From contig NZ_LXFU01000029.1 in the NCBI RefSeq assembly GCF_001657485.1, positions 124,001-188,000 of the forward strand: a stretch of 64,000 nucleotides of DNA, written 5' to 3'. The translations under genes were made by a program, and so were the position numbers. The number at the start of each line of letters is the position of its first letter. The stretch's first letter is position 1. The DNA is from Rhizobium sp. WYCCWR10014 (lineage in GTDB: Bacteria; Pseudomonadota; Alphaproteobacteria; Rhizobiales; Rhizobiaceae). Below the pieces are notes generated by a model. It saw nothing but the letters and a program-made list of their open reading frames with translations, was not told where the DNA came from and searched no databases. Shown one piece after another: positions 26,383-36,064 of this stretch.

Positions 26383-27924
26383 ATGGCCGTCAGCCCGACA
26401 ACCATGGCCGCCGTGCGCGCGAGCGGTGCAGTTCCGAATGCGGAATATCTCTTGAGCGCCGAGGGTGTCCGCAAGGAATTTCCCGGTGTCGTCGCACTTG
26501 ACGACGTGCAGTTCCGGCTGAAGCGCGCCTCCGTGCATGCGCTGATGGGCGAAAACGGCGCCGGCAAATCGACATTGATGAAGATCCTCGCTGGCATCTA
26601 TACGCCGGACAAGGGCGATATTCGCCTGAAGGGCATCGAGATCCAGCTGAAATCTCCGCTCGACGCACTGGAGAACGGCATTGCCATGATCCATCAGGAG
26701 CTGAACCTGATGCCGTTCATGACGGTCGCCGAAAATATCTGGATCCGCCGCGAACCGAAGAACCGCCTCGGTTTCATCGATCACGGCGTGATGCACCGCA
26801 TGACCGAGGAATTGTTTACTCGGCTCAATATCGCCATCGATCCCGATATCGAGGTCCGGTTCCTGTCGGTCGCCAACCGGCAGATGGTCGAGATCGCCAA
26901 GGCGGTTTCCTATAATTCCGACGTGCTGATCATGGACGAGCCGACTTCGGCGCTGACCGAGCGCGAGGTCGAGCATCTTTTCCGTATCATCCGCGACCTC
27001 AAGGCCCAGGGCATCGGCATCGTCTACATCACCCACAAGATGAACGAGCTTTTCGAGATCGCCGACGAGTTCTCCGTCTTCCGTGACGGGCGATATATCG
27101 GCACGCATGCCTCGACCGACGTCACACGCGACGACATCATCCGCATGATGGTCGGGCGCGAGATCACCCAGATGTTTCCCAAGGAAGAGGTGCCGATCGG
27201 CGAGGTCGTGCTTTCCGTCAAGGATCTGTGTCTCAACGGCGTCTTCAAGAACGTCTCCTTCGAGGTCAGGGCCGGCGAAATCCTTGGCGTGGCCGGCCTC
27301 GTTGGTTCCGGGCGGTCGAACGTCGCCGAAACGCTGTTTGGCGTGACGCCGGCAAGCTCCGGCTCGATCGAACTCTACGGCAAGCCGGTGGCCATTTCTT
27401 CGCCGACCGAGGCCATCCGCAATCGAATGGCGTTCCTGACCGAGGACCGGAAAGATACCGGCTGTCTGCTGATCCTCGATATTCTCGAGAACATGCAGAT
27501 CGCCGTTCTGCAGGACAGATATGTCAAGGGCGGCTTCGTGCAGCAGGGCGCAGTCGAGGCAACCTGCGAAGACATGGCAAAAAAGCTGCGCGTGAAAACG
27601 CCCAATCTTTACGAGCGGGTGGAAAATCTTTCGGGCGGCAATCAACAGAAGGTGCTGATCGGGCGCTGGCTGCTCACCAATCCGCGCATTCTCATCCTCG
27701 ACGAGCCGACGCGTGGTATCGATGTCGGCGCCAAGGCGGAAATCCACCGGCTGGTCACGGAGATGGCGCGAGACGGTGTGGCGGTGGTGATGATCTCATC
27801 CGAGATGCCCGAGGTTCTGGGCATGAGCGACCGCATCATGGTCATGCACGAAGGACGCGTCACCGGTTTCCTCAATCGTGACGAAGCAACGCAGATCAAG
27901 GTGATGGAGCTGGCTGCGCAGTGA
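26383..27924 (+). CDS. Sugar ABC transporter ATPase (IatA-like), duplicated
   Basis: 513 residues with two ABC domains, as in RbsA/MglA. Domain 1: Walker [12 protein letters not shown], a typical Q-loop [10 protein letters not shown], Walker [12 protein letters not shown]. Domain 2: [16 protein letters not shown] signature and [13 protein letters not shown], with a degenerate Walker A at [10 protein letters not shown], which is usual in this class. It powers import of the sugar taken by the preceding binding protein. It begins 69 bases after that gene, across the hairpin, with GGAGGAG just before the ATG. Confidence 0.9.
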   Translation: MAVSPTTMAAVRASGAVPNAEYLLSAEGVRKEFPGVVALDDVQFRLKRASVHALMGENGAGKSTLMKILAGIYTPDKGDIRLKGIEIQLKSPLDALENGIAMIHQELNLMPFMTVAENIWIRREPKNRLGFIDHGVMHRMTEELFTRLNIAIDPDIEVRFLSVANRQMVEIAKAVSYNSDVLIMDEPTSALTEREVEHLFRIIRDLKAQGIGIVYITHKMNELFEIADEFSVFRDGRYIGTHASTDVTRDDIIRMMVGREITQMFPKEEVPIGEVVLSVKDLCLNGVFKNVSFEVRAGEILGVAGLVGSGRSNVAETLFGVTPASSGSIELYGKPVAISSPTEAIRNRMAFLTEDRKDTGCLLILDILENMQIAVLQDRYVKGGFVQQGAVEATCEDMAKKLRVKTPNLYERVENLSGGNQQKVLIGRWLLTNPRILILDEPTRGIDVGAKAEIHRLVTEMARDGVAVVMISSEMPEVLGMSDRIMVMHEGRVTGFLNRDEATQIKVMELAAQ

Positions 27925-27958
27925 TGCGTTGACGGCGATCGCCCAAGGGAGGTTTGAC

Positions 27959-28984
27959 ATGACTACCAAGGCAGCAGAGGGCGCGGCTCCGCTCGCAACC
28001 CGGCAAAGGCGGCGGCGCATACCGACAGAACTCAGCATTTTCCTCGTGCTCGTCGGCATCGCGCTCATTTACGAAGTGCTCGGCTGGATGTTCATCGGCC
28101 AAAGCTTCCTGATGAATTCGCAGCGTCTGACGATCATGATCCTGCAGGTCTCCGTCATCGGCATCATCGCCGTCGGCGTCACGCAGGTCATCATCACCGG
28201 CGGCATCGATCTTTCGTCGGGCTCGGTCGTCGGCATGACGGCGATGATCGCAACAAGCTTCGCCCAGTCCTCGACCTGGGGACGGGCCGTCTTTCCCTCG
28301 CTGACCGACCTGCCGGCTTTCGTGCCGATCGTCGTTGGTCTGCTGATCGGCGCGGCTGCCGGCCTCGCGAACGGCGCACTCATTGCCTACACGAAGATCC
28401 CGCCGTTCATTGCTACGCTTGGCATGTTCGTTTCGGCCAGAGGCGTGGCGAAGTGGTATACGAAGGGACAGCCGGTTTCCGGGATCACCGAACAGTTTCA
28501 TTTCATCGGAACGAAAGCCTGGCCGGTTGTCGTCTTCCTGGTCGTTGCACTGATCTTTCACATTGCGCTGCGCTATACGCGTTATGGAAAGTTCACCTAT
28601 GCCATCGGCGCGAACCCACAGGCCGCGCGTGTTTCCGGCATCAACATCGAGGCGCATCTCGTCAAGGTCTATGTGATTGCGGGACTGCTCGCCGGCCTCG
28701 CCGGTATCGTCACGGCAGCACGTGCGGAAACCGCACAGGCCAGCATGGGCGTCGGATATGAACTCGACGCGATCGCCGCGACCGTCATCGGCGGCACCTC
28801 GCTCACCGGCGGCGTCGGGCGCATCACCGGCACCGTCATCGGCACCATCATCCTCGGCGTCATGACCTCCGGCTTCACGTTCCTGAGGATCGATGCCTAT
28901 TACCAGGAGATCGTCAAAGGCCTCATCATCGTCGCGGCTGTCGTCATCGACGTCTACAGACAGAAGAAACGCCGCAAGCACTGA
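27959..28984 (+). CDS. Sugar ABC transporter permease (IatP-like)
   Basis: 341 residues from ATG 27959 (MTTKAAEG), with GGGAGG about five bases upstream. About nine hydrophobic segments; typical motifs are GVTQVIITGGIDLSSGSVVG, IPPFIATLGMFVSARG, YAIGANPQAARVSGINIEAH and AIAATVIGGTSLTGGVGRIT. The family is RbsC-type permeases that work as a homodimer with a fused double ATPase. Last gene of the operon, followed by a strong terminator. Confidence 0.92.
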   Translation: MTTKAAEGAAPLATRQRRRRIPTELSIFLVLVGIALIYEVLGWMFIGQSFLMNSQRLTIMILQVSVIGIIAVGVTQVIITGGIDLSSGSVVGMTAMIATSFAQSSTWGRAVFPSLTDLPAFVPIVVGLLIGAAAGLANGALIAYTKIPPFIATLGMFVSARGVAKWYTKGQPVSGITEQFHFIGTKAWPVVVFLVVALIFHIALRYTRYGKFTYAIGANPQAARVSGINIEAHLVKVYVIAGLLAGLAGIVTAARAETAQASMGVGYELDAIAATVIGGTSLTGGVGRITGTVIGTIILGVMTSGFTFLRIDAYYQEIVKGLIIVAAVVIDVYRQKKRRKH

Positions 28985-29012
28985 TTTCCGGCAGCGTGAT
29001 CCGATAGTTTTG

Positions 29013-29039
29013 CGGGGGCCTCGGCCCCCGTTCCGTTTT
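29013..29039 (+). terminator. Terminator of the inositol transporter operon
   Basis: Stem CGGGGGCC/GGCCCCCG (29013-29030) with a two-base centre, then TTCCGTTTTG. It lies 28 bases after the permease stop. Confidence 0.75.
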
Positions 29040-29040
29040 G

Positions 29041-29090
29041 AGAGCACGATGCCGAAGACTGTGAGCGGTTTTCGGACGACATCACGCTCT
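29041..29090. repeat. Short palindromic intergenic repeat, copy 2 (inverted)
   Basis: AGAGCACGATG...CATCACGCTCT with GCGGTTTTCGGACGAC inside, the reverse of copies 1 and 3. It follows the transporter terminator directly. Confidence 0.7.
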
Positions 29091-29250
29091 AACTATTTAA
29101 CTTAGAAGAGCATTCTGATTTTAAGCTGAACTGGCCGAAAATCATCCTGTTCCAGCGTCGATGACGGATTTTTAAAAAAAGGGTGGCGAATTCCGTCAGC
29201 TTTTCTATTCTGCCGCTTCATTCGCCCGCTCGGGCAGCGCAGGAAAACAG

Positions 29251-30309
29251 ATGCAATTCGTATTTGACGGTCACAACGACGTTCTCCTTCGACTCTGGAC
29301 ACATTCAAAAGACGGCAGCGACCCGATCGCGGAATTCGCAGACGGCACTACGGTCGGACATATCGATGCGCATCGGGCAAGAGAGGGCGGTCTTTCAGGC
29401 GGTCTCTGCGCCATCTACATTCCCTCGGGCGATCTCGTCTTCGCCGATCCGGATGCCGATGGCCGCTATATCACGCCGATGGCGGCCCCTCTCGATCCGC
29501 TGCCTTCGCTTGCCATCGCCAATGAAATGGCGGCGATCGCGTTGCGGCTCGATCAGGCCGGCGCCTGGCGGCTCTGCCGGACAGTCAAGGATATCCGCGG
29601 CGCCATGGCGGATAACATTTTCGCCGCCGTCATGCATATGGAAGGCTGCGAGGCGATCGGCGCCGATCTCGCAGCGCTCGAGGTGTTCTACGCGGCAGGG
29701 CTGCGGTCGCTCGGTCCGGTCTGGAGCCGGCACAATGTCTTCGGTCACGGCGTGCCCTTCGCCTTCCCGATGTCGCCGGATACGGCGCCGGGCCTGACCG
29801 ATGCCGGCTTCGCGCTGGTCAGGGAATGCAATCGTCTCGGCATTCTGATCGACCTTGCCCATATCACCGAGAAGGGTTTCTGGGACGTGGCGAAGAAAAC
29901 GGACCAGCCGCTGGTCGCCAGCCATTCCAATGCCCACGCCCTGACGCCGGTCGCGCGCAACCTGACGGACAAGCAGCTCGATGCGATCCGCGAAAGCCGC
30001 GGGCTCGTCGGCATCAATTATGCCACCGCCATGCTGCGCGCCGACGGCCGCTCGGACAGCGACACGCCGCTTGCCGACATGATCCGCCACATCGACTATC
30101 TTGTGAACCGCATCGGCATCGACTGCGTGGCGCTCGGATCGGACTTCGACGGAGCCACCATTCCAGAGGAAATCGGTGATGCGGCTGGCAATCAGAAGCT
30201 GATTGCCGCTCTCAAGGAGGTTGGCTATGGTGATGCCGACCTCGCAAAACTTGCCCGTGAAAACTGGCTTCGTATTCTGGCCCAAGCTTGGCGGGAGGAC
30301 CGCGCCTAA
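29251..30309 (+). CDS. Membrane-dipeptidase-like metallopeptidase (M19 family)
   Basis: 352 residues of the amidohydrolase fold seen in renal-type dipeptidases, which cleave dipeptides including those with D-residues. Metal ligands: DGHNDVLLRLW (His-x-Asp near residue 8), HMEGCEAIGADLAALE (bridging Glu), ASHSNAHALTPVARNLTD (His) and ALGSDFDGATIPEEI (Asp). No signal peptide, so it probably works in the cytoplasm on imported dipeptides. It lies 38 bases before the peptide ABC transporter genes on the same strand, which suggests import followed by cleavage. Confidence 0.9.
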   Translation: MQFVFDGHNDVLLRLWTHSKDGSDPIAEFADGTTVGHIDAHRAREGGLSGGLCAIYIPSGDLVFADPDADGRYITPMAAPLDPLPSLAIANEMAAIALRLDQAGAWRLCRTVKDIRGAMADNIFAAVMHMEGCEAIGADLAALEVFYAAGLRSLGPVWSRHNVFGHGVPFAFPMSPDTAPGLTDAGFALVRECNRLGILIDLAHITEKGFWDVAKKTDQPLVASHSNAHALTPVARNLTDKQLDAIRESRGLVGINYATAMLRADGRSDSDTPLADMIRHIDYLVNRIGIDCVALGSDFDGATIPEEIGDAAGNQKLIAALKEVGYGDADLAKLARENWLRILAQAWREDRA

Positions 30310-30347
30310 GCCTTTCCTAATCCAATCAAAAAACAGGGGAACAGACC

Positions 30348-31991
30348 ATGATGATGACCAAACTCAGCCGCAATTTTCGCATGCTTTCGGCGGGAGCCGC
30401 TCTTTCGCTGCTGATGATGGCGGCACCCTCGGCGTTCGCCGAGACTCCGAAGGATACGCTGGTCGAAGGATTTGCCATCGACGATATCATCACGATGGAT
30501 CCGGGCGAGGCTTTCGAGCTTTCGACCGCCGAAATTACCACCAACAGCTACAGCCTGCTCGTCCGTCTCGATATGGACGACACGTCCAAGGTGAAGGGCG
30601 ATCTGGCCGAAAGCTGGAGCGTTTCCGATGACGGTCTCACCTATACGTTCAAGCTGAAGTCAGGCCTGAAATTCGCTTCCGGCAACCCGATCACCGCCGA
30701 AGACGTCGCCTGGTCGTTCGAGCGCGCCGTCAAGCTCGACAAGAGCCCGGCCTTCATCCTCACCCAATTCGGCCTGACCGGCGACAACGTCACGGAAAAG
30801 GCCAAGGCGGTCGATGCCGGCACCTTCGTCTTCACGGTCGACAAGGCCTATGCGCCGAGCTTTGTGCTCAACTGCCTGACGGCAACGGTCGCTTCCGTCG
30901 TCGACAAGAAGCTGGTGCTGGAGCATGTGAAGGCGGTGACGCCCGATGCCGACCACAAATACGACAACGACTTCGGCAATGAATGGCTGAAGACCGGCTA
31001 TGCCGGCTCTGGCCCCTATAAGATGCGCGAATGGCGCGCCAACGAAGTCGTCGTGCTGGAGCGCAACGACAATTATTATGGCGACAAGGCAAAGCTCAAC
31101 CGCGTCATCTACCGCTACATGAAAGAAAGTGCTGCCCAACGCCTGGCGCTCGAAGCCGGTGATATCGATATCGCGCGCAATCTCGAGCCGGGCGATATCG
31201 ACGCGGTTTCGAAGAATGCCGATCTCGCGACAACGAGTGCGCCGAAGGGAACGATCTATTATGTCAGCCTGAACAACAAGAATGAGAACCTTAAGAAGCC
31301 GGAAGTCCAGGAAGCCTTCAAATATCTGGTCGATTACGATGCGATCAGCGCAACGCTGATCAAGGGTATCGGCGAGATCCATCAGACCTTCCTGCCAAAG
31401 GGTCAGCTCGGCGCACTCGATGAGAATCCCTACAAGCTCGATGTCGCCAAGGCCAAGGAACTGCTGGCCAAGGCCGGCGTACCCGACGGTTTCTCGATCA
31501 CGATGGACGTACGCAACAGCCAGCCGGTGACCGGTATCGCTGAATCCATGCAGCAGACGCTGGCGCAGGCCGGCGTGAAGATGGAAATCATCCCCGGCGA
31601 CGGCAAGCAGACGCTGACCAAGTACCGCGCCCGTACCCATGACATGTATATCGGCCAATGGGGTTCGGATTATTTCGACCCGAATTCCAATGCCGACACC
31701 TTTACCGGCAATCCTGACAATTCCGATGCCGGCACGGTGAAGACGCTCGCGTGGCGCAACACCTGGGAAGCGCCGGAACTCGACAAGCAAGCCAAGGCAG
31801 CACTTCTGGAACGCGACGCTGCCAAGCGCGCCGCCATATATCAGGACATCCAGAAGAAATATCTGGCAAACAGCCCCTTCGTCTTCATCTTCCAGCAGAC
31901 CGAGGTGGCCGGCTACCGCAAGAGCGTGAAGGACTTCAAGCTGGGTCCGAGCTTCGACACCAATTTCGTCGGTCCGATCGCCAAGGAATAG
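30348..31991 (+). CDS. Peptide ABC transporter binding protein (SBP family 5)
   Basis: 547 residues. The signal peptide carries a hydrophobic stretch (AALSLLMMAAPSAFA, cleavage near residue 30). The family 5 fold has LAESWSVSDDGLTYTFKLKS near residue 85, SGNPITAEDVAWSFERAVKL and GSGPYKMREWRANEVVVLE. It belongs to the Dpp/Opp group; the exact ligand is unknown. Neighbours are an M19 dipeptidase upstream and dppB, C, D, F-like genes downstream, so di- or tripeptides are likely, possibly from peptidoglycan or with D-amino acids. Confidence 0.9.
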   Translation: MMMTKLSRNFRMLSAGAALSLLMMAAPSAFAETPKDTLVEGFAIDDIITMDPGEAFELSTAEITTNSYSLLVRLDMDDTSKVKGDLAESWSVSDDGLTYTFKLKSGLKFASGNPITAEDVAWSFERAVKLDKSPAFILTQFGLTGDNVTEKAKAVDAGTFVFTVDKAYAPSFVLNCLTATVASVVDKKLVLEHVKAVTPDADHKYDNDFGNEWLKTGYAGSGPYKMREWRANEVVVLERNDNYYGDKAKLNRVIYRYMKESAAQRLALEAGDIDIARNLEPGDIDAVSKNADLATTSAPKGTIYYVSLNNKNENLKKPEVQEAFKYLVDYDAISATLIKGIGEIHQTFLPKGQLGALDENPYKLDVAKAKELLAKAGVPDGFSITMDVRNSQPVTGIAESMQQTLAQAGVKMEIIPGDGKQTLTKYRARTHDMYIGQWGSDYFDPNSNADTFTGNPDNSDAGTVKTLAWRNTWEAPELDKQAKAALLERDAAKRAAIYQDIQKKYLANSPFVFIFQQTEVAGYRKSVKDFKLGPSFDTNFVGPIAKE

Positions 31992-32009
31992 TCCGGCGGG
32001 ATTGGTCGC

Positions 32010-33077
32010 TTGAGCACCGTCGAAACAACGCAGGAGGCGCGGCCCCGGAAGGGCCGTGCTAGGGCCTTTGCAAAGGCGCTAGGGCGGTTTCTCTTTGCCG
32101 CCGTCACCACCTATCTCGGCCTTCTGGCCGTCACCTTCTTCATCGGCCGCGTCGTGCCGATCGATCCCGTGCTCGCCATTCTCGGCGACCGCGCGCCCAA
32201 CCACGTCGTCGAGCGCGTACGCCAGGAAATGGGCTTCAACCTGCCGCTCTATCAGCAGTTCTTCATTTATATCAAAGGCATCCTGTCCGGCGATTTCGGC
32301 AATTCCGTACTGACGACCAATCCCGTCATGGTCGATATCCGCCGGGTGCTGCCGGCGACAATCGAGCTCGCGACGTTCGGAACGCTCATCGGCGCCTTCG
32401 TCGGCGTACCGCTCGGCGTTCTCGCCGCGGTGCGCCGCGGCAGCATTGCCGACCAGGTGGTGCGTGTCATCGGCCTCGTCGGCTATTCGGTGCCGATCTT
32501 CTGGCTGGCGCTGATCTCGCTCGTCATCTTCTATGCGCGACTGCGCTGGGTGGCCTTTCCCGGCCGCATCGACATCGTCTTCGAATATACGTTCACGCCG
32601 ATCACCGGCCTCTACCTGCTCGACAGCGCCTGGCAGGGGCAATGGGACGTCTTCTATGATGTCTTCCGCCACATCATCCTGCCTGCCTCGCTGCTCGGCT
32701 ACTTCTCGCTCGCCTATATCAGCCGCATGACGCGCAGCTTCATGCTGAACGAGCTTTCCCAGGAATATATCGTTGCCGCGCGCGCTAAAGGGCTTTCGGA
32801 AACGCGGGTGATCTGGGGCCATTCGCTGCGCAATGCCGCGGTGCCGCTGGTCACCGTGATTGCGCTTTCTTATGCCGGCCTGCTCGAAGGATCGGTGCTG
32901 ACCGAGACTGTCTTTTCCTGGCCGGGCATCGGGCTCTACATCACCAATTCGCTGCAGAACGCCGATATGAACGCCGTGCTGGGCGGCACGATCGTCATCG
33001 GTACGGTCTTCATCGGTATCAACCTTCTGTCCGATCTTCTTTACCGGACGCTCGACCCGAGGACGCGAAACCGATGA
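32010..33077 (+). CDS. Peptide ABC transporter permease (DppB-like)
   Basis: 355 residues from a TTG start 18 bases after the binding-protein stop. The N-terminal segment is followed by six membrane spans; PDNLRD-type motifs of the family appear as GDFGNSVLTTNPVMVDIRRV, and the permease loop is VAARAKGLSETRVIWGHSLR. It overlaps the next gene by four bases. It forms half of the membrane channel with the following gene product. Confidence 0.92.
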   Translation: MSTVETTQEARPRKGRARAFAKALGRFLFAAVTTYLGLLAVTFFIGRVVPIDPVLAILGDRAPNHVVERVRQEMGFNLPLYQQFFIYIKGILSGDFGNSVLTTNPVMVDIRRVLPATIELATFGTLIGAFVGVPLGVLAAVRRGSIADQVVRVIGLVGYSVPIFWLALISLVIFYARLRWVAFPGRIDIVFEYTFTPITGLYLLDSAWQGQWDVFYDVFRHIILPASLLGYFSLAYISRMTRSFMLNELSQEYIVAARAKGLSETRVIWGHSLRNAAVPLVTVIALSYAGLLEGSVLTETVFSWPGIGLYITNSLQNADMNAVLGGTIVIGTVFIGINLLSDLLYRTLDPRTRNR

Positions 33078-34009
33078 CGGTTCCCGCCAACCCATCCCAG
33101 CCGATGAGCCGCCGCGAATGGCTGCTCTCCGACCGGCCGCAATCGCGCCTGCAGGCCCGCCTCGGCCGCACCTATGTCACATGGCGGCAGTTCACGGCCA
33201 ACAGGCTCGCCGTCGTCGGTTTGCTGATCATCGTGGCGCTGCTTTTCATCGCCGCCTTTGCCGATGTGCTCGCCACGCACAATCCCGTTGTCGGCGATCT
33301 GCGCAATGCCCGCCTGCTGCCGCCCGGCACGGGGGGATTCTGGCTCGGTTCGGACGACCAGGGCCGTGATATCTATTCGCGGCTGATCTACGGATCGCGA
33401 TTGACGCTGCTCGTCGTCGTGCTCGTCGCCGTCATCTCGGCACCGGTCGGGCTGATTGTCGGTACGGTCTCCGGTTATGCCGGAGGCTGGGTGGATGCGA
33501 CGCTGATGCGCATCACCGATATCTTCCTTGCCTTTCCGAAGCTGGTGCTGGCGCTCGCCTTCGTCGCAGCCCTCGGTCCCGGCATCCAGAACGCGATCAT
33601 CGCCATCGCCATCACCTCCTGGCCGCCCTATGCGCGCATCGCGCGCGCCGAGACGCTGACGGTCCGGCGTTCCGACTATATTTCGGCGGTGAAGCTGATG
33701 GGCGCCTCGCCGCTTCGCATTATCGTCCGCCACGTCATGCCGCTCTGCATTTCCTCGCTGATCGTGCGCGTGACGCTCGACATGGCGGGCATCATCCTGA
33801 CGGCGGCGGGTCTCGGTTTCCTGGGTCTCGGGGCGCAGCCGCCGCTGCCGGAATGGGGTGCGATGATCGCCTCGGGACGGCGCTTCATCCTCGATCAATG
33901 GTGGGTCGCGGCGATGCCCGGCATTGCCATCCTCATCGTCAGCCTCGGCTTCAATCTTCTCGGCGACGGCCTGCGCGACGCGCTCGATCCGAAGGAGAGC
34001 GGCCAATGA
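33074..34009 (+). CDS. Peptide ABC transporter permease (DppC-like)
   Basis: 311 residues. FWLGSDDQGRDIYSRLIYGS is the hallmark of DppC/OppC N-terminal regions. Six membrane segments follow and the EAA loop is ISAVKLMGASPLRIIVRHVM. It pairs with the preceding DppB-like protein. The start overlaps dppB-like by four bases (ATGA) and the stop overlaps the next ATPase gene by four. Confidence 0.93.
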   Translation: MTVPANPSQPMSRREWLLSDRPQSRLQARLGRTYVTWRQFTANRLAVVGLLIIVALLFIAAFADVLATHNPVVGDLRNARLLPPGTGGFWLGSDDQGRDIYSRLIYGSRLTLLVVVLVAVISAPVGLIVGTVSGYAGGWVDATLMRITDIFLAFPKLVLALAFVAALGPGIQNAIIAIAITSWPPYARIARAETLTVRRSDYISAVKLMGASPLRIIVRHVMPLCISSLIVRVTLDMAGIILTAAGLGFLGLGAQPPLPEWGAMIASGRRFILDQWWVAAMPGIAILIVSLGFNLLGDGLRDALDPKESGQ

Positions 34010-34839
34010 CGACACTTCTGACGGTGGACAAGCTCAGGGTCAGCTATCCCACGCGCACCGGCGTGATCGAGGCCGTACGCGGCGTCTCCTTCACGCTCGG
34101 CAAGGAAAGGCTCGGCATCGTCGGCGAATCCGGTTCCGGCAAGTCGCAGACCGGCCGAGCAATCATGGGCCTGACGCCGAAACACGGTATCGTCACGGCC
34201 GACAGGCTTAATTTCAACGGCATCGATCTCATCAATGCGTCAGCCGGCGAAAGGCGCAGGCTGCGCGGCAAGCGCATCGCCATGATCCTGCAGGATCCGA
34301 AATATTCGCTCGATCCCGTCATGTCGATCGGACGGCAGATCTGCGAAACGCTGCGCACGCATGAGAAGGTCGGCAAGGCGGAGGCGCGCGAGCGCGCGCT
34401 CGCCATGCTGGAAGCGGTGCAGATCCGTGACCCGAAACGTGTCTTCGACCTGCATCCGCACGAGGTCTCGGGCGGTATGGGACAGCGTGCGATGATCGCC
34501 ATGATGCTGATTGCCGGGCCCGAGCTGCTGATTGCCGACGAGCCGACCTCGGCGCTTGATGTGACGGTGCAGCTCGACGTGCTGCGGATCATGGACAGAC
34601 TGGTGTCCGAGCGCGGCATGGGGCTGATCTTCGTCTCCCACGATCTGAGGCTGGTCTCTTCCTTCTGCGACCGCGTCATCGTCATGTATGCCGGAAAGAT
34701 CGTCGAGGAGCTGGCGGCCGCCGATCTCAAACATGCGCAGCATCCCTATACGCAGGGCCTGCTGAACTGCATGCCCGAGATCGGCGCAAACCGTCATCCG
34801 CTGCCGGTGCTCGACCGCAAGCCGGAGTGGGCGGCATGA
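34006..34839 (+). CDS. Peptide ABC transporter ATPase (DppD-like)
   Basis: 277 residues from ATG 34006. Walker A GESGSGKSQTGRAIMG, where a Gln follows the usual GKS, signature SGGMGQRAMIAMML and Walker B LLIADEPTSALDVTVQ. The C-terminal Opp/Dpp segment is HPYTQGLLNCMPEIG. Family members in this class often bind an iron-sulfur cluster through C-terminal Cys residues; only one Cys is seen there. It overlaps both neighbours by four bases. Confidence 0.92.
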   Translation: MTTLLTVDKLRVSYPTRTGVIEAVRGVSFTLGKERLGIVGESGSGKSQTGRAIMGLTPKHGIVTADRLNFNGIDLINASAGERRRLRGKRIAMILQDPKYSLDPVMSIGRQICETLRTHEKVGKAEARERALAMLEAVQIRDPKRVFDLHPHEVSGGMGQRAMIAMMLIAGPELLIADEPTSALDVTVQLDVLRIMDRLVSERGMGLIFVSHDLRLVSSFCDRVIVMYAGKIVEELAAADLKHAQHPYTQGLLNCMPEIGANRHPLPVLDRKPEWAA

Positions 34840-35585
34840 GTGCAGCTCTCGAGATCGACGATCTCAGCGTCATCTACGACCATTTTCATGCCTTGAAGAA
34901 TGTCAGCATCACTGTCGAACGCGGCGAATCCTTTGGTCTCGTCGGCGAGTCCGGCTCGGGAAAATCGACCTTGCTGCGGGCCGTTGCCGGACTTGCGCCG
35001 GTCAGCGGCGGCGCGATCAATGTCGATGGCGAGCCGCTGAAAGGGTCGAAACGCAGCAAAGTCTTCTATCGGCGCGTGCAAATGGTCTTCCAGGATCCTT
35101 ATGGTTCGCTGCATCCGCGTCAGACGATCGACCGGCTTCTGCTCGAACCGCTTGCGATCCACGGCATCGCCGACAGCGAGAAGCGGATCGCCCGCGCGCT
35201 TGACGAGGTCGGCCTCGGCAATGGTTTCCGTTTCCGCTACCCGCACCAGCTCTCCGGCGGCCAGCGCCAGCGCGTGGCGATCGCCCGGGCTTTAATCGTG
35301 GAACCGTCGATCCTGCTGCTCGACGAGCCGACATCGGCGCTCGACGCCTCCGTACAGGCCGAGGTGCTGAACCTGCTGGAAGAGATCCGACGCGACCGCA
35401 AGCTCACCTTCGTGATGGTCAGCCATGATCTTGGTGTCGTCACCCATATGTGTGAAAGGCTCGCCGTGATGCGCAACGGCGCCGTCGTCGAGCGGCTGAG
35501 CTCGCAGGAACTGGCGCAAGGCGCGGTTCACGAGTACTATACGAGAAATTTGATGATCGCGAGCAAGGGTTTCGTCAAAGCCTGA
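34836..35585 (+). CDS. Peptide ABC transporter ATPase (DppF-like)
   Basis: 249 residues from ATG 34836 (MSAALEIDDLSV). Walker A GESGSGKSTLLRAVAGLAP, Q-loop MVFQDPYGSLHPRQTI, signature LSGGQRQRVAIARAL and Walker B LLLDEPTSALDAS are all standard. It lacks the longer C-terminal tail of many DppF proteins. Last gene of the peptide transporter operon. Confidence 0.92.
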   Translation: MSAALEIDDLSVIYDHFHALKNVSITVERGESFGLVGESGSGKSTLLRAVAGLAPVSGGAINVDGEPLKGSKRSKVFYRRVQMVFQDPYGSLHPRQTIDRLLLEPLAIHGIADSEKRIARALDEVGLGNGFRFRYPHQLSGGQRQRVAIARALIVEPSILLLDEPTSALDASVQAEVLNLLEEIRRDRKLTFVMVSHDLGVVTHMCERLAVMRNGAVVERLSSQELAQGAVHEYYTRNLMIASKGFVKA

Positions 35586-35675
35586 AAGCCAATCTTTTCA
35601 ATCTCTTGAAAAGAAAGGACCGGCGGCGGTGTTAAGGATAATGTTTTCCTAAAAGACGACCATTCGACTAGACTA

Positions 35676-35703
35676 TTGACAGCTGCCTTGCTTCTGTCAT
35701 GAT
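35676..35703 (+). promoter_or_regulatory. Predicted sigma-70 promoter before a small gene
   Basis: TTGACA (35676-35681), 16-base spacer, CATGAT (35698-35703). It lies 45 bases before the ATG of the small gene at 35749. Confidence 0.5.
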
Positions 35704-35748
35704 CCCGTTAACGTTTGTTAGCTTTCGTGATCGATGGAGGTTGATTGC

Positions 35749-35937
35749 ATGTTCTTTCTCGGTGGGATGACCATGGGTTACCTCGATCCTCCTGTTAAAG
35801 CCGATCGCCGGGAACAGATTTCGGCATCCATTCCTGCGGAAAAGGACCGTCGGCTGATCGAGACTTCTTCCAACCCGCCGCAGAACGAGAACGCCGTCGA
35901 GCGCTCGTTGATCTGGGCATGGCGCACGCTCTGCTAA
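35749..35937 (+). CDS. Small hypothetical protein (62 residues)
   Basis: GGAGG at 35736-35740 lies eight bases before ATG 35749, and a promoter with a perfect TTGACA lies upstream, so this is likely a real gene. The protein begins MFFLGGMTMGYLDPPVKADR, has an acidic/basic middle and ends ERSLIWAWRTLC. There is no membrane span or domain I recognise. It lies between the peptide transporter operon and a second small gene in front of ndvB. Confidence 0.6.
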   Translation: MFFLGGMTMGYLDPPVKADRREQISASIPAEKDRRLIETSSNPPQNENAVERSLIWAWRTLC

Positions 35938-36064
35938 AAGGGCTGGTTGAATTTTCTCTTCCGTTCGCTCTAGACGGAATTTTATCTCTACCTACTTGAT
36001 AGAGAAAATAAGAATATAAGCGCGAGCCGCACAACCGGCCGCACGAGAACAACGGAGGCGACAT

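Noticed and set aside
26359..29047. Reverse-strand frames of 462 and 383 codons across the sugar ABC genes
   Set aside because: They lie opposite well-supported ATPase and permease genes and show only low-complexity Asp/His/Arg runs.
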